Assembly: GCA_958296065.1 (NCBI GenBank)
Contig: CATQHX010000025.1
Span: 163,360 to 227,359, forward strand
Reading direction: 5' to 3'
Length of the DNA stretch: 64,000 bases
Source: Vicinamibacterales bacterium
Lineage (GTDB): Bacteria > Acidobacteriota > Vicinamibacteria > Vicinamibacterales > UBA8438
Below the pieces are notes generated by a model. The model did not search any database. It worked only from the letters and a program-made list of their open reading frames with translations, and was not told the DNA's origin. Made by a program: the position numbers and the translations under genes. Positions 26,206 to 34,404 of this stretch are shown here, piece after piece. Numbering within the stretch: position 1 is the stretch's first letter; each line of letters opens with the position of its first letter.

Positions 26206-27588
26206 TCAGCCTTCCGTCCGCAGCGTGTCCAGCACATGGCGCAGGTGCGGTCCGAAGTCGGTCTTGCCGGGATCGACGAACGTGCAGAGCGCGACGTCTT
26301 CCTCGTCCAGCTCGAGGCAACCGAGCTCCTCGGCACGCTCGACGTCGTGCATGACCAGGGCGCGCAGCATCGGCGTAGGCAGCAAGTCCATCGGCACCAC
26401 CCGCTCGTACATCCCGATGGGGACGATCGCACGCGGGGATCCATGCGTAGTGGTCGTCATCGCGAAGCGGCGGCCCGGCATCAGCTTCGATGCGAAAGAG
26501 CGCACGGTCGAGAAGGTCTCGAAGCCGGGCCCGAGCCAGCCGAGGAACTCGCGGCCGCGTCCCTCCGCCAGCACCGATACCTGCTGGTGATAACGGCCGA
26601 GGTAGCCGTGGACCTCTCCCATCGCGGTGCGCCCGGAGAGCACCGACCCGGAGACGACGCGATGCTCCGCCGCGCCGTCGACCTCCCCGCTCACCAACTC
26701 CACCGTGGACGCCCCTGTGCGGGTCCGCAGCAGACGCGGCCGCCCCACCGGCGGCCCTCCGAGCGCCACGACCCGGGAGGCGTCGAGCACCCCGGTCTCG
26801 AACAGCCGCCCGGTCGCAATGACGTCCTGCACGCCGATGTGCCAGACCACCTTGCCGCGGCCGACGGGATCGAGCGTATGGATGTGCACGCCGACGGTCC
26901 CGGCCGGATGCACGCCATCGAAAACCTCGTGACGGATCTGGTTGCTCGCCGTCGGCGGCGGGTTGATTCGCTGGCCCGGTCCCGTGCAGACGAAGACCGG
27001 TCCGCCGGTCAAGCGCGCCAGGGCCTCGAGTCCCCGCTCGAAGGGACCCTCGCGGCCTTCGAGGATGAGGTCCACGCCGGGCGCCAGGGGGTTGGTGTCG
27101 ATGGCGGTCACGAAAATCGAGTGCGGTCGCGTCGCCGGATCGGCCACCCGGCCGTGGGGGCGTGCGCGCAACGCCGTCCATTGCCCCGACTCCAGGAGCA
27201 CGTCCCGGACCTCGGTCTCCGTCATGCCGCTCGGATGACGCCCCGACCACGAGCGGAAATCCGCCGTCTCGGGAGCCCGACCCTCGCGTTCCGCCCTGCT
27301 CTGCTCGATAATCACCGACTGCAACGCGCGCCGGGCGCCGCGATTGATGGCGCGGACGGTCCCGGCGGCCGGCGCGGTGTAGCGCACCCCCGGCATCGTC
27401 TTGTCCTCGAACAGAAGCTGGCCGCGGGCAACCGCATCGCCCACCGCGACGTGCATCGTGGGCCGGAGACCGACGTAGTCGGCCGCCACGAGCGCCACAT
27501 GACGCACCGGGCGCCCGTCCTCGACCGCTCCCGACGGCTCCCCCGCGATGGGGAGCTCCAAGCCACGGGTAATCCTGTGATGGTTCAT
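26206..27588 (-). CDS. nqrA: Na+-NQR subunit A
   Basis: NqrA is the cytoplasmic subunit of the sodium-pumping NADH:quinone reductase. The 460-residue protein has the NqrA N-terminal domain (RGLELPIAGEPS, then ALVAADYVGLRPTMHVAVGD) and a conserved middle region (FVTAIDTNPLAP). The C-terminal part contains PIGMYERVVPMDLLPT and TFVDPGKTDFGPHLR. A ribosome-binding-site-like GAAGGG and a TATTCT hexamer lie just upstream of the ATG. It heads the nqr cluster. Confidence 0.96.
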   Translation of the reverse strand: MNHHRITRGLELPIAGEPSGAVEDGRPVRHVALVAADYVGLRPTMHVAVGDAVARGQLLFEDKTMPGVRYTAPAAGTVRAINRGARRALQSVIIEQSRAEREGRAPETADFRSWSGRHPSGMTETEVRDVLLESGQWTALRARPHGRVADPATRPHSIFVTAIDTNPLAPGVDLILEGREGPFERGLEALARLTGGPVFVCTGPGQRINPPPTASNQIRHEVFDGVHPAGTVGVHIHTLDPVGRGKVVWHIGVQDVIATGRLFETGVLDASRVVALGGPPVGRPRLLRTRTGASTVELVSGEVDGAAEHRVVSGSVLSGRTAMGEVHGYLGRYHQQVSVLAEGRGREFLGWLGPGFETFSTVRSFASKLMPGRRFAMTTTTHGSPRAIVPIGMYERVVPMDLLPTPMLRALVMHDVERAEELGCLELDEEDVALCTFVDPGKTDFGPHLRHVLDTLRTEG

Positions 27589-27603
27589 GTCTGAAACCCT
27601 TCA

Positions 27604-27609
27604 AGAATA
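27604..27609 (-). promoter_or_regulatory. -10-like hexamer TATTCT for nqrA
   Basis: TATTCT on the minus strand ends 15 bases before the nqrA ATG, with GAAGGG between them as the ribosome-binding site. No clear -35 element is visible. Confidence 0.4.
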
Positions 27610-27640
27610 CCGCGAACCGCTCCCACCATCCCCGTGCCGG

Positions 27641-27646
27641 TAAGAT
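27641..27646 (+). promoter_or_regulatory. -10-like hexamer TAAGAT before the first polysaccharide-locus gene
   Basis: TAAGAT ends 10 bases before the ATG at 27657. It overlaps an earlier ATG at 27645, which argues that 27657 is the real start and that the transcript is nearly leaderless. Confidence 0.4.
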
Positions 27647-27656
27647 GAAGCCGGCA

Positions 27657-29684
27657 ATGACCATCGGGCAAGGGACACGTCCGACGTTCGCATGGCGGGG
27701 CACACTCGTAGCGATACTCTGCGCGATGCTGCTGGGAACCGGGCTGACCGCCTGGTGGACGGCGACGGATCGCGCACCGATCACCGGCGACGAACCGCAC
27801 TATCTGATCATCGCCGCCAGCCTCCTGCGGGATCGCGATCTCGACGTTCGCAACAACTACGAGCAGAATGCCCGCACCAGAGAGGTCTCAGGCCCCATCA
27901 GACCGCACGCCTGGCGGGTGGGGGACGGCCTGCGCTCGTTCCACGCACCGGGGCTGGGGCTGTTGCTCGCGATTCCGTTCGGCATCGGCGGCGTAATCGG
28001 CGCGCGCGTTGCGCTCGCCCTGCTCGTGGCAGGAGTGCTCGGATGGACCGTCTGGATCTGGAGCCGGGGCCGGCTCACGCCGGCCGACACGGCGCTGGCT
28101 ACCGCGGGTCTGACGCTTTCGGTACCCGTGATCGCCGGAGGCGGGTTCCTCTACCCGGACCTGCTCGGTGGCGCGCTCGTCGCAGCAGTAACGGTCCGGC
28201 TGCTTGGACCGCCCCTGCGCTCCCCCGCGGGGTGGATCGCCCTGCTCGCAACGCTCGGGCTCCTCTGCGCACTGCACCCGAAGAACGTCGCTGCCGCCGC
28301 GCTGCTTGCAGGTCTTGCCCTCTGGCGAAGCCGGAATGAACAGGCGTCCAGCGCCGTCCCCCGCACGAAATCCGGCAACGACACCCGGAAGCGGGCGCTG
28401 TTGGCGATCGCCGCGGGACTCGCCGTGCTCGGCGCAACGCTCGTCGTGACGTGGATTCTCGCTGACTTCGCCGGGATCTTCGTCCGGCGGCTCACCACCG
28501 AACTCGGCGCCCCGCCGGAGAAGGCCCTGCGCGTGTTCCTGGGTCTTCATCTCGACCAGGCGCAGGGAATGTTCTTCCAGCAGCCGCTGCTGCTGCCGGG
28601 GCTCGTGGGACTGGGTTGGATGATCCGGCAGCGTCACCCGTTCACCCTTCCATGGCTGGCAATCTATCTCTCACTGCTGGTGCCGACGGCCCTGCATACT
28701 TATAGCGAGTACGGCGGCGCGGCTCCGTCGGGTCGCTTCGGCTGGACGGCGATGTGGCTCTGGCTCGTTCCCCTCGGCATCTGGCTCGACGCGCGGGGCA
28801 CGGCTTCCCGGTACCTGCGTTCCACCGTGATGTGCGGACTCGCGTACCAGGCAACGCTGGCGGTCCGCTGGCTGCCGGACCCAGCCGTTCTCCATTCGAG
28901 GATCAACGATCTGGTCTGGGACCGCACGTCGCTGTTTCCGGTGCCGGTCCGCTACTCGCTGCCGCACTTCTACGGCGCCAGTCTCGACTATCTTCCCAAT
29001 GCCGTCTGGACGCTTGCGGCGCTGCTCCTCGTCGCCACCGGCATCCTCCTGACGTCACCCGGTGCGCGCCGTCCACTGCGCCGCGCATGGACGGCCGCTG
29101 CGGTCGCAGCAGCGATGCTGTTGCCGGTAGAGCCCACCGCGGACCCCATGTCGGACGCCGACGAGGAACGCGAGCGGGCGCTCGATCTGTCCCTGCGGAG
29201 CATCATCGCGCGCCGTTTCGAAGCGGAACGCATGACACCCATGTCCACCGCCGCGGAAACGACCCGCCAGGATCCGGCCGCGAGCGCTGGAGCGGTACGC
29301 GCGGCGACTTACGCCTCGCCAGGTGGACCGGTGGTCTTCGGTCCTTACCTCGATCTCGATCCCGGCCGGTACCGCGTCGTGGCGGCGCTCCGGCTCGACG
29401 CCTTCGCAACCGGGCGTGTAGCGCGCTTCGAAGTGTCCCGAAACCGTGCGCGCACCACAATCGCCACCCTGAACATTCCGGCATCGCACCTGCGAGACGA
29501 TGGGGGATGGTCGCTGGCTGCGATCACCTTCGAGATCGCGGAAGCCGTCCGAGACGTGGAATTCCGAATATTCGCGACCCCGGGGGTCGATCTGCTGATC
29601 GATTACGTCGAGCTGACGCCCGTATTGCCGCACCCCGAAGCCCCGACGCCCGCCGTCATGACCGAGTTGCCGCCGGCCCCGTGA
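27657..29684 (+). CDS. Polytopic GT-C-like glycosyltransferase
   Basis: This 675-residue inner-membrane protein looks like a GT-C fold enzyme, which uses a polyprenyl-phosphate sugar on the outer face. After the first helix comes an acidic motif GDEPHYL followed by DRDLDVRNNY; GT-C enzymes use such a DE/DD in the first loop for catalysis. About eleven helices run to residue ~500. A soluble C-terminal domain of ~170 residues (GPYLDLDPGRYRVVAALRL) looks beta-rich and outward facing. It resembles the proteins at 46244 and 51634. The substrate is unknown. An alternative start is 27645. Confidence 0.65.
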   Translation: MTIGQGTRPTFAWRGTLVAILCAMLLGTGLTAWWTATDRAPITGDEPHYLIIAASLLRDRDLDVRNNYEQNARTREVSGPIRPHAWRVGDGLRSFHAPGLGLLLAIPFGIGGVIGARVALALLVAGVLGWTVWIWSRGRLTPADTALATAGLTLSVPVIAGGGFLYPDLLGGALVAAVTVRLLGPPLRSPAGWIALLATLGLLCALHPKNVAAAALLAGLALWRSRNEQASSAVPRTKSGNDTRKRALLAIAAGLAVLGATLVVTWILADFAGIFVRRLTTELGAPPEKALRVFLGLHLDQAQGMFFQQPLLLPGLVGLGWMIRQRHPFTLPWLAIYLSLLVPTALHTYSEYGGAAPSGRFGWTAMWLWLVPLGIWLDARGTASRYLRSTVMCGLAYQATLAVRWLPDPAVLHSRINDLVWDRTSLFPVPVRYSLPHFYGASLDYLPNAVWTLAALLLVATGILLTSPGARRPLRRAWTAAAVAAAMLLPVEPTADPMSDADEERERALDLSLRSIIARRFEAERMTPMSTAAETTRQDPAASAGAVRAATYASPGGPVVFGPYLDLDPGRYRVVAALRLDAFATGRVARFEVSRNRARTTIATLNIPASHLRDDGGWSLAAITFEIAEAVRDVEFRIFATPGVDLLIDYVELTPVLPHPEAPTPAVMTELPPAP

Positions 29685-29698
29685 GGTAGCGCAGAGCA

Positions 29699-31168
29699 AT
29701 GTTCGAACGCACCGTGAGCGCCGAGGATCTCGCCTACCTGAAGCGAGCGCGCGAAGAAGCGGATCGCGCCTACAACGAAGCCCTTACGGTGCTCGATGGG
29801 ACGCTCCCGAAACGGCCGGTGCTGCCGCGCCCGCCTGCGGGGGACAACGATTCATTCGACGCGTTGCATGCCGGTCGGCAACTGGACACGGACGAGAGTC
29901 CGACTCCCGATGCCGGCTTGCGGGGACGACTGCGCGCCGTGGTGTGGCGCATCATCGGCCCCATCGTGAAGCGTCAGCAGCACTTCAATACGCTGGTGGT
30001 GGAACACCTCGAGCGGGCCGCAGCAGCCGAGGCGGCACAGCGGCGCGCGGCGGATGCCATCGTCCGCGCCCTGGACGGACATCTTCAGGCCGTGGCCACG
30101 TTCCACTCCCGGCTCATCCAGTACCTGCAGCACATCACGCCGTACGTCGACACCAAGGACCGGGAAGCTTCGGGGTTGGCGCGGCGGATCACGGAAGACG
30201 TGGCGGAGCGGACCGACGCCCTCGACCAACGCCAGCAGACACTGGCCGGGCTCGATACCACGGTGGCCCACCTGCAACACGAGGTGCTCGCCATCCGCAG
30301 TGCCGGCGCGCGGGGGGCGGCATCCGCGACGCCCGCCGCGGATTCACCACCCGCCACCAACTCCAACGCCGACGCCGCACGGTCCCCCGCGGATTCGCCG
30401 CCCGCGGCCGCCACCGACGCCGCGCCACCTACCGGCCGCGAGGATATCGACGCCTCCGTGGACGCTTATTCCTACGTCGGCTTCGAGGACCGCTATCGGG
30501 GCGCGTGGGAGGCCATCCGTGACCGCCAGCGCGAGTACGTGCCGCTCTTCGAAGGCGCGTCCGACGTGCTCGACGTCGGCTGCGGGCGGGGAGAGTTTCT
30601 CGACCTGCTGCGCGACGCAGGAATCGCGGCGCGCGGCGTCGACGCCAACCCGGCGATGGTCGCGGCGTGCCGCAGCAGGGGGCTGGAAGCAGCAACCGGC
30701 GATGCCCTCGCGTTTCTTGAAGCGCTGCCGGACGGCGCCCTCGGCGGGCTGTTCTCCGCGCAGGTCGTGGAGCACCTTCCGCCGGACACGCTCGTCCGGC
30801 TGGTTCGGGTGGCGTGGCGCAAGCTGAGGCCCGGCTCCACCATCGCGATAGAGACGATAAACCCGTCCTGCTGGCTTGCTTTCTTCGAGACGTACCTGCG
30901 CGACATCACGCACATCAAGCCCCTGCATCCCGAGACGTTGCGCTACCTGCTCGCCGCGTCCGGATTTCACGGTCCATCGATACGCTTCCAGTCGCCAGTC
31001 TCGGAGGCGGACCGCCTGCGGCGGCTTCCGGTCCCGGATCCTGCCGCCGGAGCGCCCGTGGACGCCCGGCTCGTTGCCTGCCTGAGTGCGGCGAACCACA
31101 ACGTGGACCGCCTCAACAGCCTTCTGTTCTCCAGCATGGACTACGCGGTCGTCGCCACCCGACCGTGA
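29699..31168 (+). CDS. SAM-dependent methyltransferase with N-terminal helical region
   Basis: The 489-residue protein has two parts. Residues ~1-205 are mostly helical with a long charged stretch (~85-200, e.g. RQQHFNTLVVEHLERAAAA) that could form a coiled coil, then a Pro/Ala linker. Residues ~255-489 are a class I methyltransferase with motif I VLDVGCGRGEFLDLL near 288-300, the acidic VDANP, and FSAQVVEHLPPDTL. The target is probably a sugar or polyprenyl-linked glycan, judged from two GT2 genes just downstream. Spacing to its neighbours is 12-14 bases, so it is in an operon. Confidence 0.82.
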   Translation: MFERTVSAEDLAYLKRAREEADRAYNEALTVLDGTLPKRPVLPRPPAGDNDSFDALHAGRQLDTDESPTPDAGLRGRLRAVVWRIIGPIVKRQQHFNTLVVEHLERAAAAEAAQRRAADAIVRALDGHLQAVATFHSRLIQYLQHITPYVDTKDREASGLARRITEDVAERTDALDQRQQTLAGLDTTVAHLQHEVLAIRSAGARGAASATPAADSPPATNSNADAARSPADSPPAAATDAAPPTGREDIDASVDAYSYVGFEDRYRGAWEAIRDRQREYVPLFEGASDVLDVGCGRGEFLDLLRDAGIAARGVDANPAMVAACRSRGLEAATGDALAFLEALPDGALGGLFSAQVVEHLPPDTLVRLVRVAWRKLRPGSTIAIETINPSCWLAFFETYLRDITHIKPLHPETLRYLLAASGFHGPSIRFQSPVSEADRLRRLPVPDPAAGAPVDARLVACLSAANHNVDRLNSLLFSSMDYAVVATRP

Positions 31169-31180
31169 TCGTTTGGTACC

Positions 31181-32227
31181 ATGGGCCACCGCGTGTCCAA
31201 GCTCATCATCCAGATTCCCTGCCTGAACGAAGCCGAGACGCTGCCCGCGACGCTGGCCGATCTGCCGCGCGAAATCGCGGGTATCGACACCATCGAATGG
31301 CTGGTAATCGACGACGGCTCCGACGATGCGACGGCAAGCGTGGCACGCGGACACGGCGTGGACCACGTCATCCGGTTCCGCGCCCACAAGGGACTCGCGG
31401 CGGCGTTCATGGCGGGGCTCGATGCAGCGGTCCGGCTCGGCGCCGACTACATCGTCAACACCGACGCCGACAACCAGTACGCCGGGGCGGACGTCGCCGC
31501 GCTGGTGCGACCGCTGCTGGATGGCACCGCCGACATCGTCATCGGGGACCGAAATGTCGCGACCCTGCGGCGGATGCCACTGCTCAAGCGCTGGCTGCAG
31601 CGCCTCGGAAGCTGGGTGGTGCGGCAGGTCTCGAACACGCGCGTCCCCGACGCAACCAGCGGCTTCCGGGCCTACACGCGCGAGGCGGCGCTGCGCCAGA
31701 CGGTGGTGTCGGACTTCTCGTACACCCTGGAGACGATCATCCAGGCGGGCCGCAAGCGGATGGCGGTAGCCCACGTTCCAGTGGCCACCAACGACAGCAC
31801 GCGGCCCTCGCGGCTGTTCGACAGCGTCTTCACCTACGTCCGCAAGTCGGCGGCCACCATCGTGCGCATCTATACCCTGTACGAGCCCCTCACCGTGTTC
31901 ACGGCGGCCGGGCTGACGCTTGTCGCCGGCGGGTTCGGCATTTCGTTACGTTTCCTGTACTTCTACATCCACGGCGCTGGGTCAGGGCACGTGCAATCAC
32001 TCATCCTGTCGGCCGTGCTGCTGATCGTCGGCTTCCAGGTGCTGTTGATCGGGCTGCTGGCCGACGTTCTGTCCGCCAACCGCAAGCTGACCGAGGAGCT
32101 GCTGTACCGAGTCCGTTCGCTTGAGGCGGACGGGGTCTCTGTAACCGGACCAGCGCGGGAGAAACCGGTTTCCGAGGCGCTCGACGGGCGGCCGGCGGCG
32201 GCCGACGCGGGGATTCGGCATGGCTGA
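31181..32227 (+). CDS. GT2 family glycosyltransferase with C-terminal membrane helices
   Basis: The 348-residue protein has a GT-A catalytic domain (IPCLNEAETLP, VIDDGSDDATA, nucleotide-binding NTDADNQY; about residues 8-240). Two C-terminal helices (~250-320) follow, as in enzymes that load a sugar onto polyprenyl phosphate (DPM/GtrB-like). The start is the ATG at 31181; a GTG at 31193 is possible. Its end overlaps the next GT2 gene by 8 bases. Confidence 0.85.
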   Translation: MGHRVSKLIIQIPCLNEAETLPATLADLPREIAGIDTIEWLVIDDGSDDATASVARGHGVDHVIRFRAHKGLAAAFMAGLDAAVRLGADYIVNTDADNQYAGADVAALVRPLLDGTADIVIGDRNVATLRRMPLLKRWLQRLGSWVVRQVSNTRVPDATSGFRAYTREAALRQTVVSDFSYTLETIIQAGRKRMAVAHVPVATNDSTRPSRLFDSVFTYVRKSAATIVRIYTLYEPLTVFTAAGLTLVAGGFGISLRFLYFYIHGAGSGHVQSLILSAVLLIVGFQVLLIGLLADVLSANRKLTEELLYRVRSLEADGVSVTGPAREKPVSEALDGRPAAADAGIRHG

Positions 32228-33092
32228 GCCCACCGATACCTCGGTGGTGATCCCGGCGTTCAACGAGGCCGCCGGCATTGCCGCGGTGGTCGAGGGGGTC
32301 CGGCAGGCCGGTCCGTGGCGCGAGATCCTGGTCATCGACGACGGATCGACCGACGACACCGCCGACCGGGCCCGCGCAGCGGGGGCCCTTGTCGTCCGTC
32401 AGCCGTACAACAAGGGGCTCGGCGCCGCGATCAAGCGCGGCATCCGCACCGCCGCCGGAACTCACCTTCTGGTCATGGACGGCGACGGGCAGCACCGGCC
32501 CGAGGACGCCCGGCGGCTGGTTGCCCGCCTCGGCGAGTACGACTTGGTGGTCGGCGCGCGGCCCGCCGCGACTCAGGCCACGCCCGGACGACGGCTCGGC
32601 AACGCCCTGCTGAACCAACTCGCCTCGCGGCTTACGGCGCACCGGGTGGCCGATCTGACGTCCGGCTTCCGCGCCGCCCGGACGGAGCTGCTGCGCGAGT
32701 TCGTGCACATGCTCCCGAACGGCTTCTCGTCGGCCGCCACCATCACGCTGGCCGCGATCAAGGCGGGCTACAGCGTGGCGTTCGAACCGACCGCGGCCCG
32801 ACAGCGACAGGGCTCGTCGAAGATACGGTTCGCCCGCGACGGCTTCAAGTTCTGGCTGATCCTGCTGCGCGTGGTCACCATCTACAGCCCGCTACGCATC
32901 TTCGTACCGGTAAGCCTGCTGCTGCTGGGTGGCGGGCTGGGCTACGCGTTCTGGACGATCGTCACCGAAACGAACGTTACCGACACCGCGGCGATGCTGA
33001 TCATGCTCAGCGTGCTGGTGTTCCTCATCGGACTGGTCTCGGATCAGATAGCGACGCTGCGGATGGATGCGCGCGGGCGCGGCCGCGAATGA
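32220..33092 (+). CDS. GT2 family glycosyltransferase (polyprenyl-phosphate type)
   Basis: The 290-residue protein has a DPM1-like GT-A domain (VVIPAFNEAAGIAAV, VIDDGSTDDTAD, VMDGDGQHRPED) and two C-terminal membrane helices (RIFVPVSLLLLGGGLGYAF, AAMLIMLSVLVFLIG). It probably makes a polyprenyl-phosphate sugar donor for GT-C enzymes in the locus. It overlaps the previous gene by 8 bases and the next by 4 (ATGA), so all three are likely translated together. Confidence 0.87.
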   Translation: MAEPTDTSVVIPAFNEAAGIAAVVEGVRQAGPWREILVIDDGSTDDTADRARAAGALVVRQPYNKGLGAAIKRGIRTAAGTHLLVMDGDGQHRPEDARRLVARLGEYDLVVGARPAATQATPGRRLGNALLNQLASRLTAHRVADLTSGFRAARTELLREFVHMLPNGFSSAATITLAAIKAGYSVAFEPTAARQRQGSSKIRFARDGFKFWLILLRVVTIYSPLRIFVPVSLLLLGGGLGYAFWTIVTETNVTDTAAMLIMLSVLVFLIGLVSDQIATLRMDARGRGRE

Positions 33093-34348
33093 CGAACGGC
33101 ATGGGCGGCCGCCGGCACACCGTCGTCGTATTAACCACGTCGTATCCCCGCTTTACGGGCGATCTGACCGGCACGTTCATGGCGCCGATCACGAACGGCG
33201 TCGCGGCACGCGGCCACGCGGTACACGTGGTCGCTCCGTGGCACCCAGCCGTCCGCCGGCACGCGCGCGAGGACGGGGTCCACTTCCACTTCTACCGTTA
33301 CGCCCCCACGCGCGCCCTGCACGTGTTCGGCTATGCGGGCGCGCTCCGCGCGGACGTGACGATGCGCCCCGCCGCCTACGCGGTGGCCCCGCTCGCGCTG
33401 CTCGCCGCCCACCGGTTGGCGCGGCGGGTGATCCGCGAGCACGGTGCCACGGTCATCCATGCCCATTGGGTCATCCCCGGCGGCGCCACCGCGGCCGCCG
33501 CCGGGGGCCGGCTACCCATCGTCATCAGCCTGCACGGATCCGACGTCTTCTTCGCTGAACGCAACAGGGTGGCCCGAATCGCGGCCCGCGCGGCGTTCCG
33601 GCGCGCCGGCTGGGTAACCGCCTGCAGCCGCAACCTGCATGACCGCGCGGTCGCCCTTGGGGCCGACGCGACCCGTACGGAGATCCTGCCGTACGGCGTC
33701 GACGTCGATCGGTTCGCACCGGACCGGGAAGCGCGCCGGCGCGTGCGCGCCGCCCACGGTCTGGCGAACGACGAGGAGGTTGTGCTCGCGGTCGGCCGGC
33801 TCGTGCGGAAGAAGGGATTCGAGTACCTGATCGAGGCCATGGCCCGACTCGCACCGCGCCGGCCGAAGTTGCGGTTGGTCATGGCCGGCGGCGGCGACCT
33901 CGATGCCGAATTGCGCGCGCTCGCGGCGGACCGGAGCGTCTCCGGACGCATCATCTGGCTGGGCGCCATACCGCATTCCGACGTCGCCGCCTGGCTCTCG
34001 GCCGCGGACGTCGTGGCCGCCCCCTCGATCGTCGACCGCGCCGGAAACGTCGACGGTCTGCCCAACACTATTCTGGAAGCGCTGGCCACCGGCACGCCGG
34101 TGATTGCGACGCACGCCGGCGGCATCGCCTCGGTCGCCGTAGATCGCGAGACCGCCCTCGTCGTACCGGAAAGGGACGCCGACCGCCTCGCCGGTGCCAT
34201 CGACGAACTCCTGAGCAACGCGGGGCTGCGTGCGGCGATCGGCGGCGCGGCCCGCGAGCGGATGCAACGCGAGCACACGTGGGACCGCGTCGCCGAGCAC
34301 TTCGAGACGGCCTACGACCTGGCAACCGAGCACGCATACTCGCGCTGA
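33089..34348 (+). CDS. GT4 family glycosyltransferase
   Basis: This 419-residue retaining GT-B enzyme has an N-terminal Rossmann domain (VVVLTTSYPRFTGDLTGTF, HAHWVIPGG) with a glycine-rich loop for the acceptor. The C-terminal GT4 domain has the donor-binding segment AVGRLVRKKGFEYLIEA and the E-X7-E type motif near DGLPNTILEALATGTPVIA. It is cytoplasmic and adds a sugar from an NDP donor to a growing glycan. It is coupled to the GT2 gene through ATGA. Confidence 0.9.
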   Translation: MTNGMGGRRHTVVVLTTSYPRFTGDLTGTFMAPITNGVAARGHAVHVVAPWHPAVRRHAREDGVHFHFYRYAPTRALHVFGYAGALRADVTMRPAAYAVAPLALLAAHRLARRVIREHGATVIHAHWVIPGGATAAAAGGRLPIVISLHGSDVFFAERNRVARIAARAAFRRAGWVTACSRNLHDRAVALGADATRTEILPYGVDVDRFAPDREARRRVRAAHGLANDEEVVLAVGRLVRKKGFEYLIEAMARLAPRRPKLRLVMAGGGDLDAELRALAADRSVSGRIIWLGAIPHSDVAAWLSAADVVAAPSIVDRAGNVDGLPNTILEALATGTPVIATHAGGIASVAVDRETALVVPERDADRLAGAIDELLSNAGLRAAIGGAARERMQREHTWDRVAEHFETAYDLATEHAYSR

Positions 34349-34390
34349 CGCGCCGACATCCTCGCGTTGCTGGCGTCGCCGAGCGCGTGG

Positions 34391-34396
34391 TACTCT
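34391..34396 (+). promoter_or_regulatory. -10-like hexamer TACTCT
   Basis: TACTCT ends 8 bases before the ATG at 34405, with no ribosome-binding site. That spacing would place the transcription start at or very near the start codon. Confidence 0.4.
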
Positions 34397-34404
34397 CCGG
34401 CCGG

